Counted from the stretch's first letter, positions 17,149 through 26,681 are shown. The stretch: 64,000 nucleotides of DNA from G965116155 sp965116155 (GCA_965116155.1 OZ220488.1:1488001-1552000), one strand, 5' to 3'. The notes: generated by a model from the letters alone, not told the origin. Numbers and translations are program-made.

Positions 17149-18414
17149 ATGCGAGCTCTAATAGTTTTGGTTTGTGCTTTAGGTCTTTTTGTGAGTGCAG
17201 GGTGTTCGGACAAACCTACAAAAAAAGGTAGCACAGGCACGATTGCAGAGCCAAAGGGCTCAACAGAAGACGCGCCAGCAGAAGACAAAGCGGATTCAGC
17301 AAAAGAGGATAAGGAGCCTGAAGGCCCAGCGGAAACCAAACCAGTCCAACAAGAACCATCACAGGCCGAGCAAGAGCCGGCAGTATCGGTAGCTGCAGCA
17401 GCGGATGTGAAGGAAGCGCCTGAAAATGTGGATCAAAAGGCGGTTCAAATTTCCATGCCGGAGATCATGCCGGGCGAAATTGTGGGCGTGACTTCCTGTC
17501 GCGGGCTTTATTTTGCAGTGAGAGATAACAATGTGTCAGAAACAAAAAACTGGCTAAAACGTTGCAAGCCCTATCATGTAGTGCTCAAAAATGGAGCAAC
17601 GCCTTTAATGGTAGCGGCGGCTTTGGGCAACCTTGAGATGGTGCAGATTCTATTAGATGAAGGCGCTAAGTTGCATAAGGAACAAAAAGGCTCCGCCGGT
17701 AAGGGTACGGCTTTAACCTATGCATTAGCTAATGGGCATGTGGAAGTGGCTAAGTATTTGGTGCAAAAGGGAGCCTTAAAGGAAGCTGAGCTTCAGGTGC
17801 ATGCCTATGATTTTCAAGATGATCAAGGCGGATGGAGTAATACTGGGTGGCATCAAATTTTGCGCCAAGAGGGTGAGGATAAGCTGGACCAAGAGGTTTT
17901 AAAAGCAGCAAAATTGGCTGGTTTGCCTGTAAGCGAAGGCGAGGGCTACGAGCCGGAATTTTTAAGCTGGCTTTTCCGTACTCGCCTTAGCAAGCGCTTT
18001 AGCCCCTTGGGGCATGTGTTGATTGCGGCATCTCGTGCAGGCCAAGTGGAGTCTGTGAAATTTTTAATGACCCACCACTATGAGCATTTGCGTAGAGTAG
18101 AAATGCTAGAGGCCTTTTATGCGGCACGTGCAGGTGCTAGCGCGTGCGATAGAGTTGCTTATTGGCCGTCTTTAGGTTTTAAAGAGCCGGCTGTGTCGCA
18201 AAAAGTGGAGCCATGTAATGCGGCTCAAGGTGCTAGTCAGCCCCACAGGCGCGTAGAGGCAATGCTTATAGCTTTTTTATGGCAAAAGGATGAGCCTTTG
18301 GGCGCTTTGATAGTTGCTGTTGATGCGGCTGCGTTCACTTTAGGTATGGATTTTGGAGCTTTTGTTTATGAGTATACGCAATTAAGGAAGCAGCATTACC
18401 CTAGGAGCTTTTAA
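17149..18414 (+). CDS. Ankyrin-repeat lipoprotein
   Basis: A 421-residue exported protein. The signal peptide MRALIVLVCALGLFVSAGC ends in the lipobox VSAGC. Residues about 20-95 are a low-complexity Lys/Glu/Pro/Ala linker suited to spanning peptidoglycan. Ankyrin repeats are recognisable at about 105-210 (NGATPLMVAAALGNLEMVQI, GTALTYALANGHVEVAKYLV); the C-terminal half is helical with weaker repeats. AAGGAG lies 7 nt before ATG. A similar smaller lipoprotein gene follows 15 bp downstream, so the two form an operon. Ankyrin domains mediate protein contacts; partners here are unknown. Confidence 0.8.
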   Translation: MRALIVLVCALGLFVSAGCSDKPTKKGSTGTIAEPKGSTEDAPAEDKADSAKEDKEPEGPAETKPVQQEPSQAEQEPAVSVAAAADVKEAPENVDQKAVQISMPEIMPGEIVGVTSCRGLYFAVRDNNVSETKNWLKRCKPYHVVLKNGATPLMVAAALGNLEMVQILLDEGAKLHKEQKGSAGKGTALTYALANGHVEVAKYLVQKGALKEAELQVHAYDFQDDQGGWSNTGWHQILRQEGEDKLDQEVLKAAKLAGLPVSEGEGYEPEFLSWLFRTRLSKRFSPLGHVLIAASRAGQVESVKFLMTHHYEHLRRVEMLEAFYAARAGASACDRVAYWPSLGFKEPAVSQKVEPCNAAQGASQPHRRVEAMLIAFLWQKDEPLGALIVAVDAAAFTLGMDFGAFVYEYTQLRKQHYPRSF

Positions 18415-18429
18415 AAAAGGAGGCCACAT

Positions 18430-19107
18430 ATGTTTTTAAGATTTTTTTGTATTTTGTTTGTAAGTAGTGCTTTGGTGGCGGGTGGCCTTTTGGGTTGCTC
18501 GGATAAAGACAAATCTAAAAGACACACGCCCGATACTGTGCCGGCAGAAGAAACTCAACCTGACACTCAGGATCAAGATGATACTGCTTCGGATGAGGAT
18601 GGTGCGGCTGACACTGCTGGTGTCGACATAGAGTTCGAAGCCAATTCTGCAGCCGTCGATCAAGGCTTTAAGGCTGCGGATTTTGACAGGCTTAAAAGAT
18701 CTATTATTGGTGGTGATGATGCTTTTGCGGTAGTGGCGGAGTTTTTAAAGCTTGGGGGAGACCCTAATTTGCATGAGCCCACAAGTGGCTATGGGCTTTT
18801 GCATATAGCGGCATATTCTTGCCGCACGGATGTGGCGCAGTTGCTGGTAGAGGCTGGGGCGAATTTAGAGGCTTACACGGCTTGTTGTGGAGGGCATACG
18901 CCCCTTATGGAGGCGGTGAGTAGTGGTTGTGCGCATACAAGTGAGGCGCTAATATCAGCGGGGGCTGATGTGCAGGCTGTAAGTACGGGCGAGGGTGTAG
19001 GGCCTGATGCTAAACATTCGCGCAATTTGTACGACCTTGCCCGTGGTGCTCCCAGCAACCCTCAAATCTTAGACCTATTAAACATACACATAGGCCCAGC
19101 AAATTAA
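18430..19107 (+). CDS. Small ankyrin-repeat lipoprotein
   Basis: A 225-residue protein with signal peptide and lipobox (LVAGGLLGC), an acidic Asp/Glu/Thr/Gln linker (about 25-65), then three to four ankyrin repeats (YGLLHIAAYSCRTDVAQLLV, GHTPLMEAVSSGCAHTSEAL). AGGAGG is 7 nt before the ATG. It follows the previous ankyrin lipoprotein on the same strand by 15 bp and shares its architecture, so tandem duplication is likely. The stop TAA (19105-19107) falls within AATTAAAGCGCTAGCC, the head of a hairpin element. Confidence 0.8.
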   Translation: MFLRFFCILFVSSALVAGGLLGCSDKDKSKRHTPDTVPAEETQPDTQDQDDTASDEDGAADTAGVDIEFEANSAAVDQGFKAADFDRLKRSIIGGDDAFAVVAEFLKLGGDPNLHEPTSGYGLLHIAAYSCRTDVAQLLVEAGANLEAYTACCGGHTPLMEAVSSGCAHTSEALISAGADVQAVSTGEGVGPDAKHSRNLYDLARGAPSNPQILDLLNIHIGPAN

Positions 19108-19767
19108 AGCGCTAGCCAAAACACCTCTTGTATGAAGCGCAGCCTGGTACAGCACCTTTGGTACACCAGGCAAGCGAAAAGGCAAGAGGTGTTTTGGCGG
19201 TCTATGCAGCCTCCGCAACTGGCATATACTCTTGGGCCTCGGGTTAGCGCACAACCTTGGGTTCAATTAGCTGCCAATCCACCCAGTATCCTGCGTCACC
19301 AGATCTCATCCAATTAAGACTGGCGCGCTAAAATCGGCCCAAGAGTATATGCCAGTCACAATGGCTGATTAGCAAGATAGTGCCAATTGCATGTTTGGTG
19401 CACCAAACAACCTCAAGGCCCTGCATGCGTAAGCATTAGAGTGCTAGTAAAATTCTCTGGGATTAAGCGACGCTATTATCGCAGCCTTCTGGAAGAAGGC
19501 GTCCGCGATAATAGCAAGCGTAGCTGAGAATTTTGCGGCCTATAAGGCTACTATAAGCCCGTACCCGCAAGTACGATTTCAGGTAAACTGAGGCAAACGC
19601 CGCCTGCGGCCGGGCTTTATTGGTCGCAAAAAAACCAGGCGTGACCTAAGCTGCCAGATTGGCTTAACGCCATGAACAACCTCTTGTATGAAGCTACTAT
19701 GACCCTGTAGCGCAGGCCCGTAGCGACCACACCTACGTCAAAAAAGCCTTGTGTATAGACAGCTATA
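19105..19767. repeat. Cluster of hairpin elements
   Basis: No gene is supported. First unit, from the ankyrin gene stop: arms GCCAAAACACCTCTTG (from 19117) and CAAGAGGTGTTTTGGC (about 19183-19199). Next a perfect 21-bp inverted repeat, ACTGGCATATACTCTTGGGCC at 19218-19238 and its complement at 19336-19356. A third unit has the head GTAAGCATTAGAGTGCTAG (about 19430), arms AAAATTCTC/GAGAATTTT and an inner 11-bp palindrome GCTATTATCGC/GCGATAATAGC. The stretch 19545-19767 holds the joint GCGGCCTATAAGGCTACTAT and fragments of other units. Confidence 0.8.
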
Positions 19768-20325
19768 CTATGAGGAGCCTAGCAGCTCCGTGCACTCTGC
19801 TATTCTGCCTGCTGCAGTATCATTATGCCCGCCGCCCTGGAGAATTAGGTTGCGCCTTATTAAGGCCTGGCTACTCGCGGCTTTGAACAGTGAGTAGCTA
19901 TGTACAAAGAGGCCGGCTATCCCCGCCCTAAACGGAGCATGTATATGGTGGGTGAGTGTGCCCACAACCTCTCCGGTGTTTAAATTGATAATGGGAGAAC
20001 CAATAGCAAAATCATACACAGGCCCTATTTCGGCGATATCCTGTCGCTCCCAAGCGCTCCACTCAAAACTATCACCTTTGATTTTGCGTATTAAAAAATC
20101 CTCTGCTGTAATTAGCCTGCCATCATTATGTAAAACAGCTATGGGTGTTTTTTTAAGCAGGGGCTCTTTTTGCAAGTCAAACCACCCATTTCCCCAGTGA
20201 ATGCGATCCGGTGAGGGTTTTTTTGCGCTATCTATACCTGCAGGTGCGCTCTGTGCCACTACTAAAGCACTATTAAGCACCAAAACCAAACATCCACAAA
20301 AGGTCTTACGAATTTTTGAATACAT
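19768..20325 (-). CDS. Secreted protein, unknown
   Basis: A 185-residue protein with a signal peptide (MYSKIRKTFCGCLVLVLNSALVVAQSA). ATG 20325 has AAGGAG 11 nt upstream; a GTG three bases upstream and another at 20337 are alternatives. The mature part includes TPIAVLHNDGRLITAEDFL, DIAEIGPVYDFAIGSPIINL and GEVVGTLTHHIHAPF, which look like a beta-sheet domain; in outline this recalls trypsin-like or self-processing peptidase folds, but I cannot name a family. It is divergent from the large lipoprotein gene that starts at 20391. Confidence 0.6.
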   Translation of the reverse strand: MYSKIRKTFCGCLVLVLNSALVVAQSAPAGIDSAKKPSPDRIHWGNGWFDLQKEPLLKKTPIAVLHNDGRLITAEDFLIRKIKGDSFEWSAWERQDIAEIGPVYDFAIGSPIINLNTGEVVGTLTHHIHAPFRAGIAGLFVHSYSLFKAASSQALIRRNLILQGGGHNDTAAGRIAECTELLGSS

Positions 20326-20390
20326 CACTCTCCACACTCCTTCTCACAATCTATTGGTCTATTCGTTCTACCTCTTGTATCATAAAAAGA

Positions 20391-22628
20391 ATGCGATTCA
20401 AGGCCTTTGTGGTAGTGGTGGCGATTGGGGTTATGGGCTGCAGCAGCGTGCGCGAGCGCGTGCCCCAACGCGTGCCCTCGTCGCAAGCCCAAGAGCAGCA
20501 AAATGCACAAATTCTGTTAGAGCGCCAATTTTTGCGGCAGCTTGCTAGTAGGGTAGAGATTGCAGTAGATGCGAACCGGTTTTTTTTAGAGCACTTGTAC
20601 GCTTGTACACTCTACTATAAGCAAAAGTCCATGCCGCCTGTTGAGTATTCAGAATATCTTTTAAGAGAGGTTCCAGATGCTATTGCGGCTAGCCGGATAA
20701 ATTTGCAACTTAAGGAGTATTCTAAAAAAGAGGAGAATGCTTTAAAAAAACAGTGCCCTGCTTTGTTTTTGCATGTGGTGCAGATGGTGCAGAAAGTGCT
20801 GCCGGCAATTAAAGAGAGCCTAACTGTATATAGTGTGCTTAAAAAGCAAAGCATGGATCAGCTTTTTGACCTTATGCTACGTCAATTGCAGTACGAGTTT
20901 TTTAAAAAAACGGGGCACAAGCTGCAGTATGCATATGCTAGCACATCGTCACATTATGGAGAGCCGCCACTGCATGCGACTCCATCTATGAAGTGGATGC
21001 AAAAAGAGTATAAGGTTGAAACATTTCAAAATCCTAAAAAGTTAGTTTTAGAGAGTTTAGATTTTTCGTTGCCTTTAAAAGCGGGTTCGCTTTCTGGCGT
21101 AGCAGGCCACACGGATGCATTTGCTCCTTTTGATGCATTTTATGGCATAGGGAGTGGGGAGATCGCGAGTTATGTAAAACATGTGGCTTTTACGGATAAC
21201 AAACCCACACCACAAAGCACTGCCATTAGGCTAGGCGATGGCGAAGACGCATTCACACTTGAGGGTGTGCTTTCCGAACACGCATATGCCCCTAAGGCGA
21301 TTAAAGAGTACTACAAGCGCTTTAATGATGCATTGTTTAATGGCCAACATAGTGGCGGAAAAAGCGTTTCTTGTGAGAGCTACCATGAAGCACTATTTGA
21401 TTTCAGTGAGCGCCTCACAACATACAAACCCAGAGCCTCTGAGCCTAAAAGAGCAACGGCAGACACAGCGCAAGCAAGAGAAAAATCCCGTAAAGAGGCC
21501 CAAGCCCATTGTGTTGGTGATGAAGAATCTGTTTATGCCGACCTCTACTTGAGCAAAGCAAATAACCAGGTAAAAAAATCCATTGAACTTTGGGATAATC
21601 TGGAGCTTCAGTATGACAGTAGTGAGGTAGATGCGAGTAAGCACAAATATATTTTTAGGTTTGAGTTTTCAAAATTATCTAAATTATCAAAAGCAGAGCT
21701 AAAAAAGCTTTATTTAGCAGCTGCGGTGTTGAGGCATTTTTCGCGCCAGAGCTTGGACAGCATTATGCAAGCAGGCGAACGCGATGCCTCCCCGACCTCC
21801 CTTAAAGGATGGTGGTGGTATAAGTTTTATCATGCAAAACTTGCTTCTCTTGTACAAGGGGCTCCTTTTTTAGCTATGCTTAAACCCGCAACATTGCAAC
21901 AGCTAGCAGTTTGGCAAGATCACTCTAACTGGAAGGGTTTAGATCCAAGTGCTTGGCGCGATATGGAAAGGGTGTTTTTTACTATGAGGTACAAGGGCCA
22001 AAAATTCTACAGTCGAGTTAAAGGTGACATCAAAACGCTTGATAAGAACCTTATGCAGTTTGGTGCGTTAGTTGACAGCGTGGCTGAAAACGGCGGCCCC
22101 CGAGATTTTTTACAAGATACTGACATAACGCAAGTGGTGGAGGAATTAAAAGCGCAATACGAGAGCAAAATATCTAACAGGGAGATCCGAGCAGGTTTGG
22201 TTTTGCTGGGAGCTTGCTTGGCTCCGTTGGTGTGGGGGGCGGCGGGTAAATTACCTATATTAGGGAAAGTGGTACAAAGGCTTCGCGCTGCACCCAAGCT
22301 TATGGCACTTAAGCCTAAGGGTTTAGTGAAAGACCTGCTGCTTTGTGGTTTATCTTTTGACCTTGCGGTGTTCGTTGGTTGGTCGGCGTTTGTAGCGCAT
22401 AACAGGGCTATGGTATTTAGTAGTTTTTTGTCTCAGGGCATAGTTATAAATGACAAGGGCAATGTGGAAAATGCTACTCTTACAAAGTATGCGGATTTTT
22501 CTGAAGCCCAAAAAGAGATATTTTGGGAAACGGTGTTTGAGCTGGTAGGATTTTTTAGTATAAAGAGCACTAGCAAGGATTTAATGCGACGCCTGGGGGA
22601 AAACCTTTCTAAAGGAGCTACGCCTTGA
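20391..22628 (+). CDS. Large lipoprotein, paralogue of 41285-43411
   Basis: A 745-residue exported protein of unknown function. ATG 20391 opens a lipoprotein signal peptide MRFKAFVVVVAIGVMGCSS; the frame extends 25 codons upstream without a signal-like start. The first 50 residues (VGCSSV..R.PQRVP.SQAQEQQNAQILLERQFLR) are almost identical to the protein at 41285-43411, also at DNA level, while the rest is only distantly similar (GLM.KELQY..FKKTGHKL, LMQF.PLV, W.DMERVF). Two hydrophobic stretches near the C-terminus (about 605-625 and 655-680) look like membrane or pore segments. The pair looks like an expanded family with a fixed leader and a diverging body. Confidence 0.7.
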   Translation: MRFKAFVVVVAIGVMGCSSVRERVPQRVPSSQAQEQQNAQILLERQFLRQLASRVEIAVDANRFFLEHLYACTLYYKQKSMPPVEYSEYLLREVPDAIAASRINLQLKEYSKKEENALKKQCPALFLHVVQMVQKVLPAIKESLTVYSVLKKQSMDQLFDLMLRQLQYEFFKKTGHKLQYAYASTSSHYGEPPLHATPSMKWMQKEYKVETFQNPKKLVLESLDFSLPLKAGSLSGVAGHTDAFAPFDAFYGIGSGEIASYVKHVAFTDNKPTPQSTAIRLGDGEDAFTLEGVLSEHAYAPKAIKEYYKRFNDALFNGQHSGGKSVSCESYHEALFDFSERLTTYKPRASEPKRATADTAQAREKSRKEAQAHCVGDEESVYADLYLSKANNQVKKSIELWDNLELQYDSSEVDASKHKYIFRFEFSKLSKLSKAELKKLYLAAAVLRHFSRQSLDSIMQAGERDASPTSLKGWWWYKFYHAKLASLVQGAPFLAMLKPATLQQLAVWQDHSNWKGLDPSAWRDMERVFFTMRYKGQKFYSRVKGDIKTLDKNLMQFGALVDSVAENGGPRDFLQDTDITQVVEELKAQYESKISNREIRAGLVLLGACLAPLVWGAAGKLPILGKVVQRLRAAPKLMALKPKGLVKDLLLCGLSFDLAVFVGWSAFVAHNRAMVFSSFLSQGIVINDKGNVENATLTKYADFSEAQKEIFWETVFELVGFFSIKSTSKDLMRRLGENLSKGATP

Positions 22629-22734
22629 TGCTCAAGCGTGTTTTAGAGCCTCGGATTTTGCAAAGACTGCAAAATGAGAGGTCCTCTTGTTGTGGTTATA
22701 TTTGCTGTTGATCTGGGAGGTTAAGCAGTAATAT

Positions 22735-23919
22735 TTGTTGCTGCTGTTTTGTTGTGGGGCTTGTATGGCAAAAGGTTTTAAAAAGATAGAAGTTATTGAA
22801 AGTAACAATATTGGCGCATTTGTTTACCAGCGTGCAGGCCATGTTTTTCCTTTGCCAGATAAAAAAGATTTACGATCTCTAAAAAAGTTTGTTGAGAGCA
22901 AGGGGTTTTTAGCCAAAAAAGGCAAAGAGCTAAGCCTTATTAGAAACGCCCTTAAGTGGTCGAGCTCTCAATGGAAGCACAATGGCATGAATGAGCCTCC
23001 AAAGGGTGCGCGGGCTTTAGATATACTGAAAAATGTATTTACTAATAAAGCACAATACCGCTGTGTTGAGTACGGAATTGTTTTGGCTGAATTGTTGCAA
23101 TCCTATGGGTTTATTACTAGAACAGTGGGTCTTAAATCAAATGAAGTTGCCTATGGCGGGCCTGGCCAAGGGCATGTTGCAATGGAAGTATGGAGTAACG
23201 ATTTAAATAAATGGATTTTTTTAGACCCTCAGTTTGGTACGTACCTTAGCTTTGATGACTCTATTTTAAATGTGCATGAGATATATGAACTAAAAAAAAG
23301 AAAAAAATGGCAAAGCATAAAAGTGAAATCCCCTAAGAGGCTAAGCAAAAAGGAGCGGCGAGATTATAAAAAATTTTTAGTCAATTATTTTGGACTTATG
23401 TATGTATCTGATAATAAAGGTGCTGTGACTGCTCTTTTTCTTGAAACAAAGCTGCCCGTTTTAACTTTTCAAGGAATGGCTTTTTCAGCAGCAGTGGTTT
23501 TTACAGACAATCGAAACGAAGTGTACCCTCAAATCAACAAAGTAGCTGTTTTTTTAGATTTTAAAGCAAAAGCTAAAAGTGCCAAAGAACAAGCCAAACT
23601 TTTTTGCAATTTAAGGAAAAAATTAAGCATTAAAACTAACGAGGATTATTTTAATAACAGGCACGCATTTAACGAGGGTTATTTAGATAGCATGCACGCA
23701 TTTGCTCCAGAGCCGAAATTCGCAGTAGAGCTTAAGAATAATATGCCTATGTTCTCTTTTTATGAGTATAGAACTTCAAGAAAAAATAATTGGAAAAAAA
23801 TTAGTAAAAGCACATTTAATTGGTCTGCAGAAAATAAAACTAATCTGCTAGAAGTACGCGCAGTAAATGATTTTGACAGGCGGGGTCCTATTGCCTTCAT
23901 TAAGCTGAGGTACAATTAG
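22735..23919 (+). CDS. Transglutaminase-like exported protein
   Basis: A 394-residue protein with a transglutaminase-like (papain-fold) core: YRCVEYGIVLAELLQSYGF carries the putative nucleophile Cys110, GHVAMEVW His147 and WIFLDPQFG Asp164, the classic C-H-D order. Such domains hydrolyse or cross-link peptides, or act as peptidases. The start is poor: TTG 22735 follows an in-frame stop, with GGGAGG 14 nt upstream, and yields a short Cys-rich signal-like N-terminus (MLLLFCCGAC); ATG 22765 is the alternative. Upstream in another frame is a short hydrophobic open frame (from ATG 22674), so a frameshift in the signal peptide is possible. The C-terminal half (about 200-394) is not recognised. Confidence 0.65.
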   Translation: MLLLFCCGACMAKGFKKIEVIESNNIGAFVYQRAGHVFPLPDKKDLRSLKKFVESKGFLAKKGKELSLIRNALKWSSSQWKHNGMNEPPKGARALDILKNVFTNKAQYRCVEYGIVLAELLQSYGFITRTVGLKSNEVAYGGPGQGHVAMEVWSNDLNKWIFLDPQFGTYLSFDDSILNVHEIYELKKRKKWQSIKVKSPKRLSKKERRDYKKFLVNYFGLMYVSDNKGAVTALFLETKLPVLTFQGMAFSAAVVFTDNRNEVYPQINKVAVFLDFKAKAKSAKEQAKLFCNLRKKLSIKTNEDYFNNRHAFNEGYLDSMHAFAPEPKFAVELKNNMPMFSFYEYRTSRKNNWKKISKSTFNWSAENKTNLLEVRAVNDFDRRGPIAFIKLRYN

Positions 23920-24172
23920 TCGGCGTTAAAAAACTGCTTTTCGTTTAGCGTGGGAGGCACCGCCTTTGCGGTGTGTCCATAGACTGCCAAATGTGACGGC
24001 GCTCTAATAAAGCTTGTGCTGCTAACACTCTAATTGCGCCCTATTCATCTTAACCAAGCACATCCGGCTGCAGGCGCCTTTGACGGGAGTGTGGTCGCCT
24101 TGGGTCTATCGAACACCCAAGGCTACAGGCTCATAGATGCCGTATAGCCCAGAAAATTTTATTAGGCCTTTA
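23920..24172. repeat. Hairpin elements, one lacking its first stem
   Basis: Read on the minus strand from the ChaN-like gene stop: TTAAAGGCCTAATAAAATTT, then TTCTGGG joined directly to CTATACGGCATCTATGAGCC. The whole first hairpin seen at 2729-2830 is missing, as if deleted between its arms. The second hairpin GCCTTGGGT/ACCCAAGGC and the tail (CCGTCAAAGG) are intact. A further head, AATTAGAGTGTTAGC, lies on the minus strand near 24022-24036. Confidence 0.75.
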
Positions 24173-25045
24173 ATTTACTATATATTCTGAATGTTGGCCG
24201 TATTTAGGGTGGGGCTGGATGGCGCTTAAAAAATCTTGGCCTTTTTCTAAATCAAGCTGCAACAAGGTTTTAACCCTCTTAGCAGACAAGCTCTCTCTTA
24301 ACATACGCACCACCGCTTGCCCATACCTCATATGAAACGAACCCACCACCAAAACCACCACATGCCGCGGGTGCGCCTTAGCAAAATTACCCACAAACCA
24401 CGCCATAGTAGAGTCCTTTAAACTCTGCGCTAAAAAATACCTCCGCATCCACTTTTGTGCTTCAGCATCCGCAGTATCCGCATCAAAACCATGCCCAATA
24501 TCGGACATCATTTTTTTAAACCGCTCCCAATACTCCTTAGAGCCTGGCTGAAAATTGGGCGGAATGAGCCGCCGCGCCTTAGCAGGCAAACCCTCCAACC
24601 CCAAGCGCGCCACCTGCGCCGCCAAAGGCCGCGGCGTGTTAGGAGCCAAGCTTGCACCCCCCACACTTAAAGGGTATCGCAACTGCACACCCCAACGCTC
24701 CAGCGAACGATCGCTCCAACCCACAGCCTCCTTAAAGGCCTCGTTATCTACCTCGCCACGCACCCACTGCGTTAAAATCTCCTGGTCTAAAAAATCCAAA
24801 TGCTCTAGTGCAAAGCTCACCGTGCCCCCCAAGCGCCGTAAAAGTTCCCTTTGCTGCAATTGGTGCATCAAAACACCATGCGACTCACCCACCACCAAAA
24901 CCGTACCCGGCACAACCGTGCTGATAAATTCTTCTAACTCTAAAAACCTACTTGCACCTGTATCGTACACACCATTAGCAAAAAACCCCGCCCCATAAGC
25001 AGTGCTTCCAAAACTCCAAAGTACAAACCAAAAAAACAAACGCAT
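24170..25045 (-). CDS. ChaN-family (haem-binding uptake, Tiki-like) protein
   Basis: A 291-residue exported protein of the ChaN/PF04187 family, which includes iron-regulated haem-binding lipoproteins and shares its fold with TIKI/TraB-type proteins. Visible motifs are VLVVGESHGVLMHQLQQREL, FALEHLDFLDQ, MRRYFLAQSLKDSTMAWFV and VVLVVGSFHMRYGQAV; GESH, E...H and the final GSFH histidine are the family's conserved polar residues. A signal peptide (MRLFFWFVLWSFGSTAYGA) starts at 25045; an ATG six codons upstream (25063) is possible. No lipobox cysteine. The stop TAA is part of the hairpin element head TTAAAGGCCTAATAAAA. Confidence 0.8.
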   Translation of the reverse strand: MRLFFWFVLWSFGSTAYGAGFFANGVYDTGASRFLELEEFISTVVPGTVLVVGESHGVLMHQLQQRELLRRLGGTVSFALEHLDFLDQEILTQWVRGEVDNEAFKEAVGWSDRSLERWGVQLRYPLSVGGASLAPNTPRPLAAQVARLGLEGLPAKARRLIPPNFQPGSKEYWERFKKMMSDIGHGFDADTADAEAQKWMRRYFLAQSLKDSTMAWFVGNFAKAHPRHVVVLVVGSFHMRYGQAVVRMLRESLSAKRVKTLLQLDLEKGQDFLSAIQPHPKYGQHSEYIVN

Positions 25046-25181
25046 AAGGCAAAACCCCCGCATATATTAGATTTATTAACACCACACCCTGCATACGCCC
25101 AATTAAATCACTGTTGCGACCTATACAGCTTACTCAATACGCTTGCACCCTCAACCCATACAAGGCACATTGCAATGCAAC

Positions 25182-26681
25182 ATGACTTTTTCTCCTCACG
25201 AACTCACAAAGCTCGCGCCAGGCCTTAAATGGCACGGGCCCCACTGCCGAGAGCCCATTACGGGACTAAGCATTAACACCCAAAGCATCAAAAAGGGCCA
25301 TGTGTTTTTTGCCATAAAGGGCCACCACACCGATGGGCACCTGTATCTAAAACAAGCCATTCAAAAAGGCGCCTTTGCCCTAGTGGTGCAAGACCTTAAG
25401 CTCTTGCCCACCCGCACCTCCGTACCTTACGCCCTGCACCCTCACCCACAAAAGCTTTGTGCCCAAATGTGCAAAGTGTTTTATAAAAACCCCACTCGAA
25501 ATATGTTTTTAACCGGCATCACAGGCACCAACGGCAAAACCACCACCGCCTATATTACCGAGCACTTACTGCGCGCGCACAAGCTGCGTACGGGAGCCAT
25601 GGGCACAATTGACCACCATTTTGAGCGCCACACTTGGCCCGCGCAAGGCTTAACCACTCCCAACTGCGTAGAGCTCCATAGGCGCATGGATCAAATGCAA
25701 AAACTCGGCGCAAAAGGCCTTGTGCTAGAAGCCTCAAGCCACGCTCTTAGCCAGCACCGCCTAGAAGCCCTGGAGTGGGACTGCTGTGTATTCACCAACC
25801 TCAGCCACGACCATTTGGATTACCACATAACACCCGAGGCCTACCTAAATGCCAAGGCTGAGCTTTTTAAGGGACTAGCATCTAGCGTCAAAGACCACCA
25901 CCTTGCTGTGCTAAATGCCGATTGTGCTTTTGCACAAAAACTTTCACGCAGCCCCAATCTTGCTAAAATGCAAAAGCTGTATTTTGGCACCCATCCAAAC
26001 GCCGACCTAAAGGTGCAAGTGTTAGCACAAAGCCTTAAAGGGCTGAGTTTTAGCCTCAAGTATCGTGGGGAGGTGTGTATGGTAAAAAACTTCCCCATGC
26101 TAGGCACACATAATGCCGCTAATGCTGCAGCTGCTGTAGCTGTAGGGCTTGCTAGGTTCCCTTTTGTCAGCCTTTGCAAGGAGCTAGAGAGTTTTACCCA
26201 TGTGCCAGGGCGCATAGAAAACATCCCCCTACCCCAGCTGCCGTTTAAGGTTTTTATCGACTATGCCCATACCCCTCAGGCCCTTAGCATGGTGCTTAAA
26301 ACACTGCGCCCCTTTGCTAAACGTTTGTTGTGTGTTTTTGGTTGCGGAGGGGAGCGCGACCCTTTAAAGCGCCCTCTAATGCTTAAGGCCTGTGCTGAGT
26401 ACTGTGATACCATATTTATAACCTCAGACAACCCCAGGGGTGAAGACCCTGAGCAAATTGTGCGCGGTATTCTAACGGCTAAGCACCACTGCAAAACCGC
26501 ACCCATACTAGAGCCTGACCGTGCCCGCGCCATACACTTGGCCTTGGACCATTGCAAGGCCCAAGACATTTTGCTCATTGCTGGTAAAGGGCACGAGGCG
26601 CACCAAATTATCAATAACCAAAAAATTCCTTTCAGAGACGAAGATCCAGTGCGAAAATGGGCCCATGGCTTGCGCGCTTAA
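25182..26681 (+). CDS. murE: UDP-MurNAc-tripeptide synthetase
   Basis: Adds meso-diaminopimelate to UDP-MurNAc-L-Ala-D-Glu. The protein has 499 residues from ATG 25182 (a TTG 13 codons upstream is less likely). The ATP loop GITGTNGKTTTAY, EASSHAL, TNLSHDHLDYH, FIDYAHTP and the DNPRGEDP motif are all present; DNPR marks the meso-DAP type rather than lysine, so the peptidoglycan is DAP-type. It overlaps murF by 17 bp. First gene of a mur cluster (murE-murF-...-mraY-murD). Confidence 0.96.
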   Translation: MTFSPHELTKLAPGLKWHGPHCREPITGLSINTQSIKKGHVFFAIKGHHTDGHLYLKQAIQKGAFALVVQDLKLLPTRTSVPYALHPHPQKLCAQMCKVFYKNPTRNMFLTGITGTNGKTTTAYITEHLLRAHKLRTGAMGTIDHHFERHTWPAQGLTTPNCVELHRRMDQMQKLGAKGLVLEASSHALSQHRLEALEWDCCVFTNLSHDHLDYHITPEAYLNAKAELFKGLASSVKDHHLAVLNADCAFAQKLSRSPNLAKMQKLYFGTHPNADLKVQVLAQSLKGLSFSLKYRGEVCMVKNFPMLGTHNAANAAAAVAVGLARFPFVSLCKELESFTHVPGRIENIPLPQLPFKVFIDYAHTPQALSMVLKTLRPFAKRLLCVFGCGGERDPLKRPLMLKACAEYCDTIFITSDNPRGEDPEQIVRGILTAKHHCKTAPILEPDRARAIHLALDHCKAQDILLIAGKGHEAHQIINNQKIPFRDEDPVRKWAHGLRA

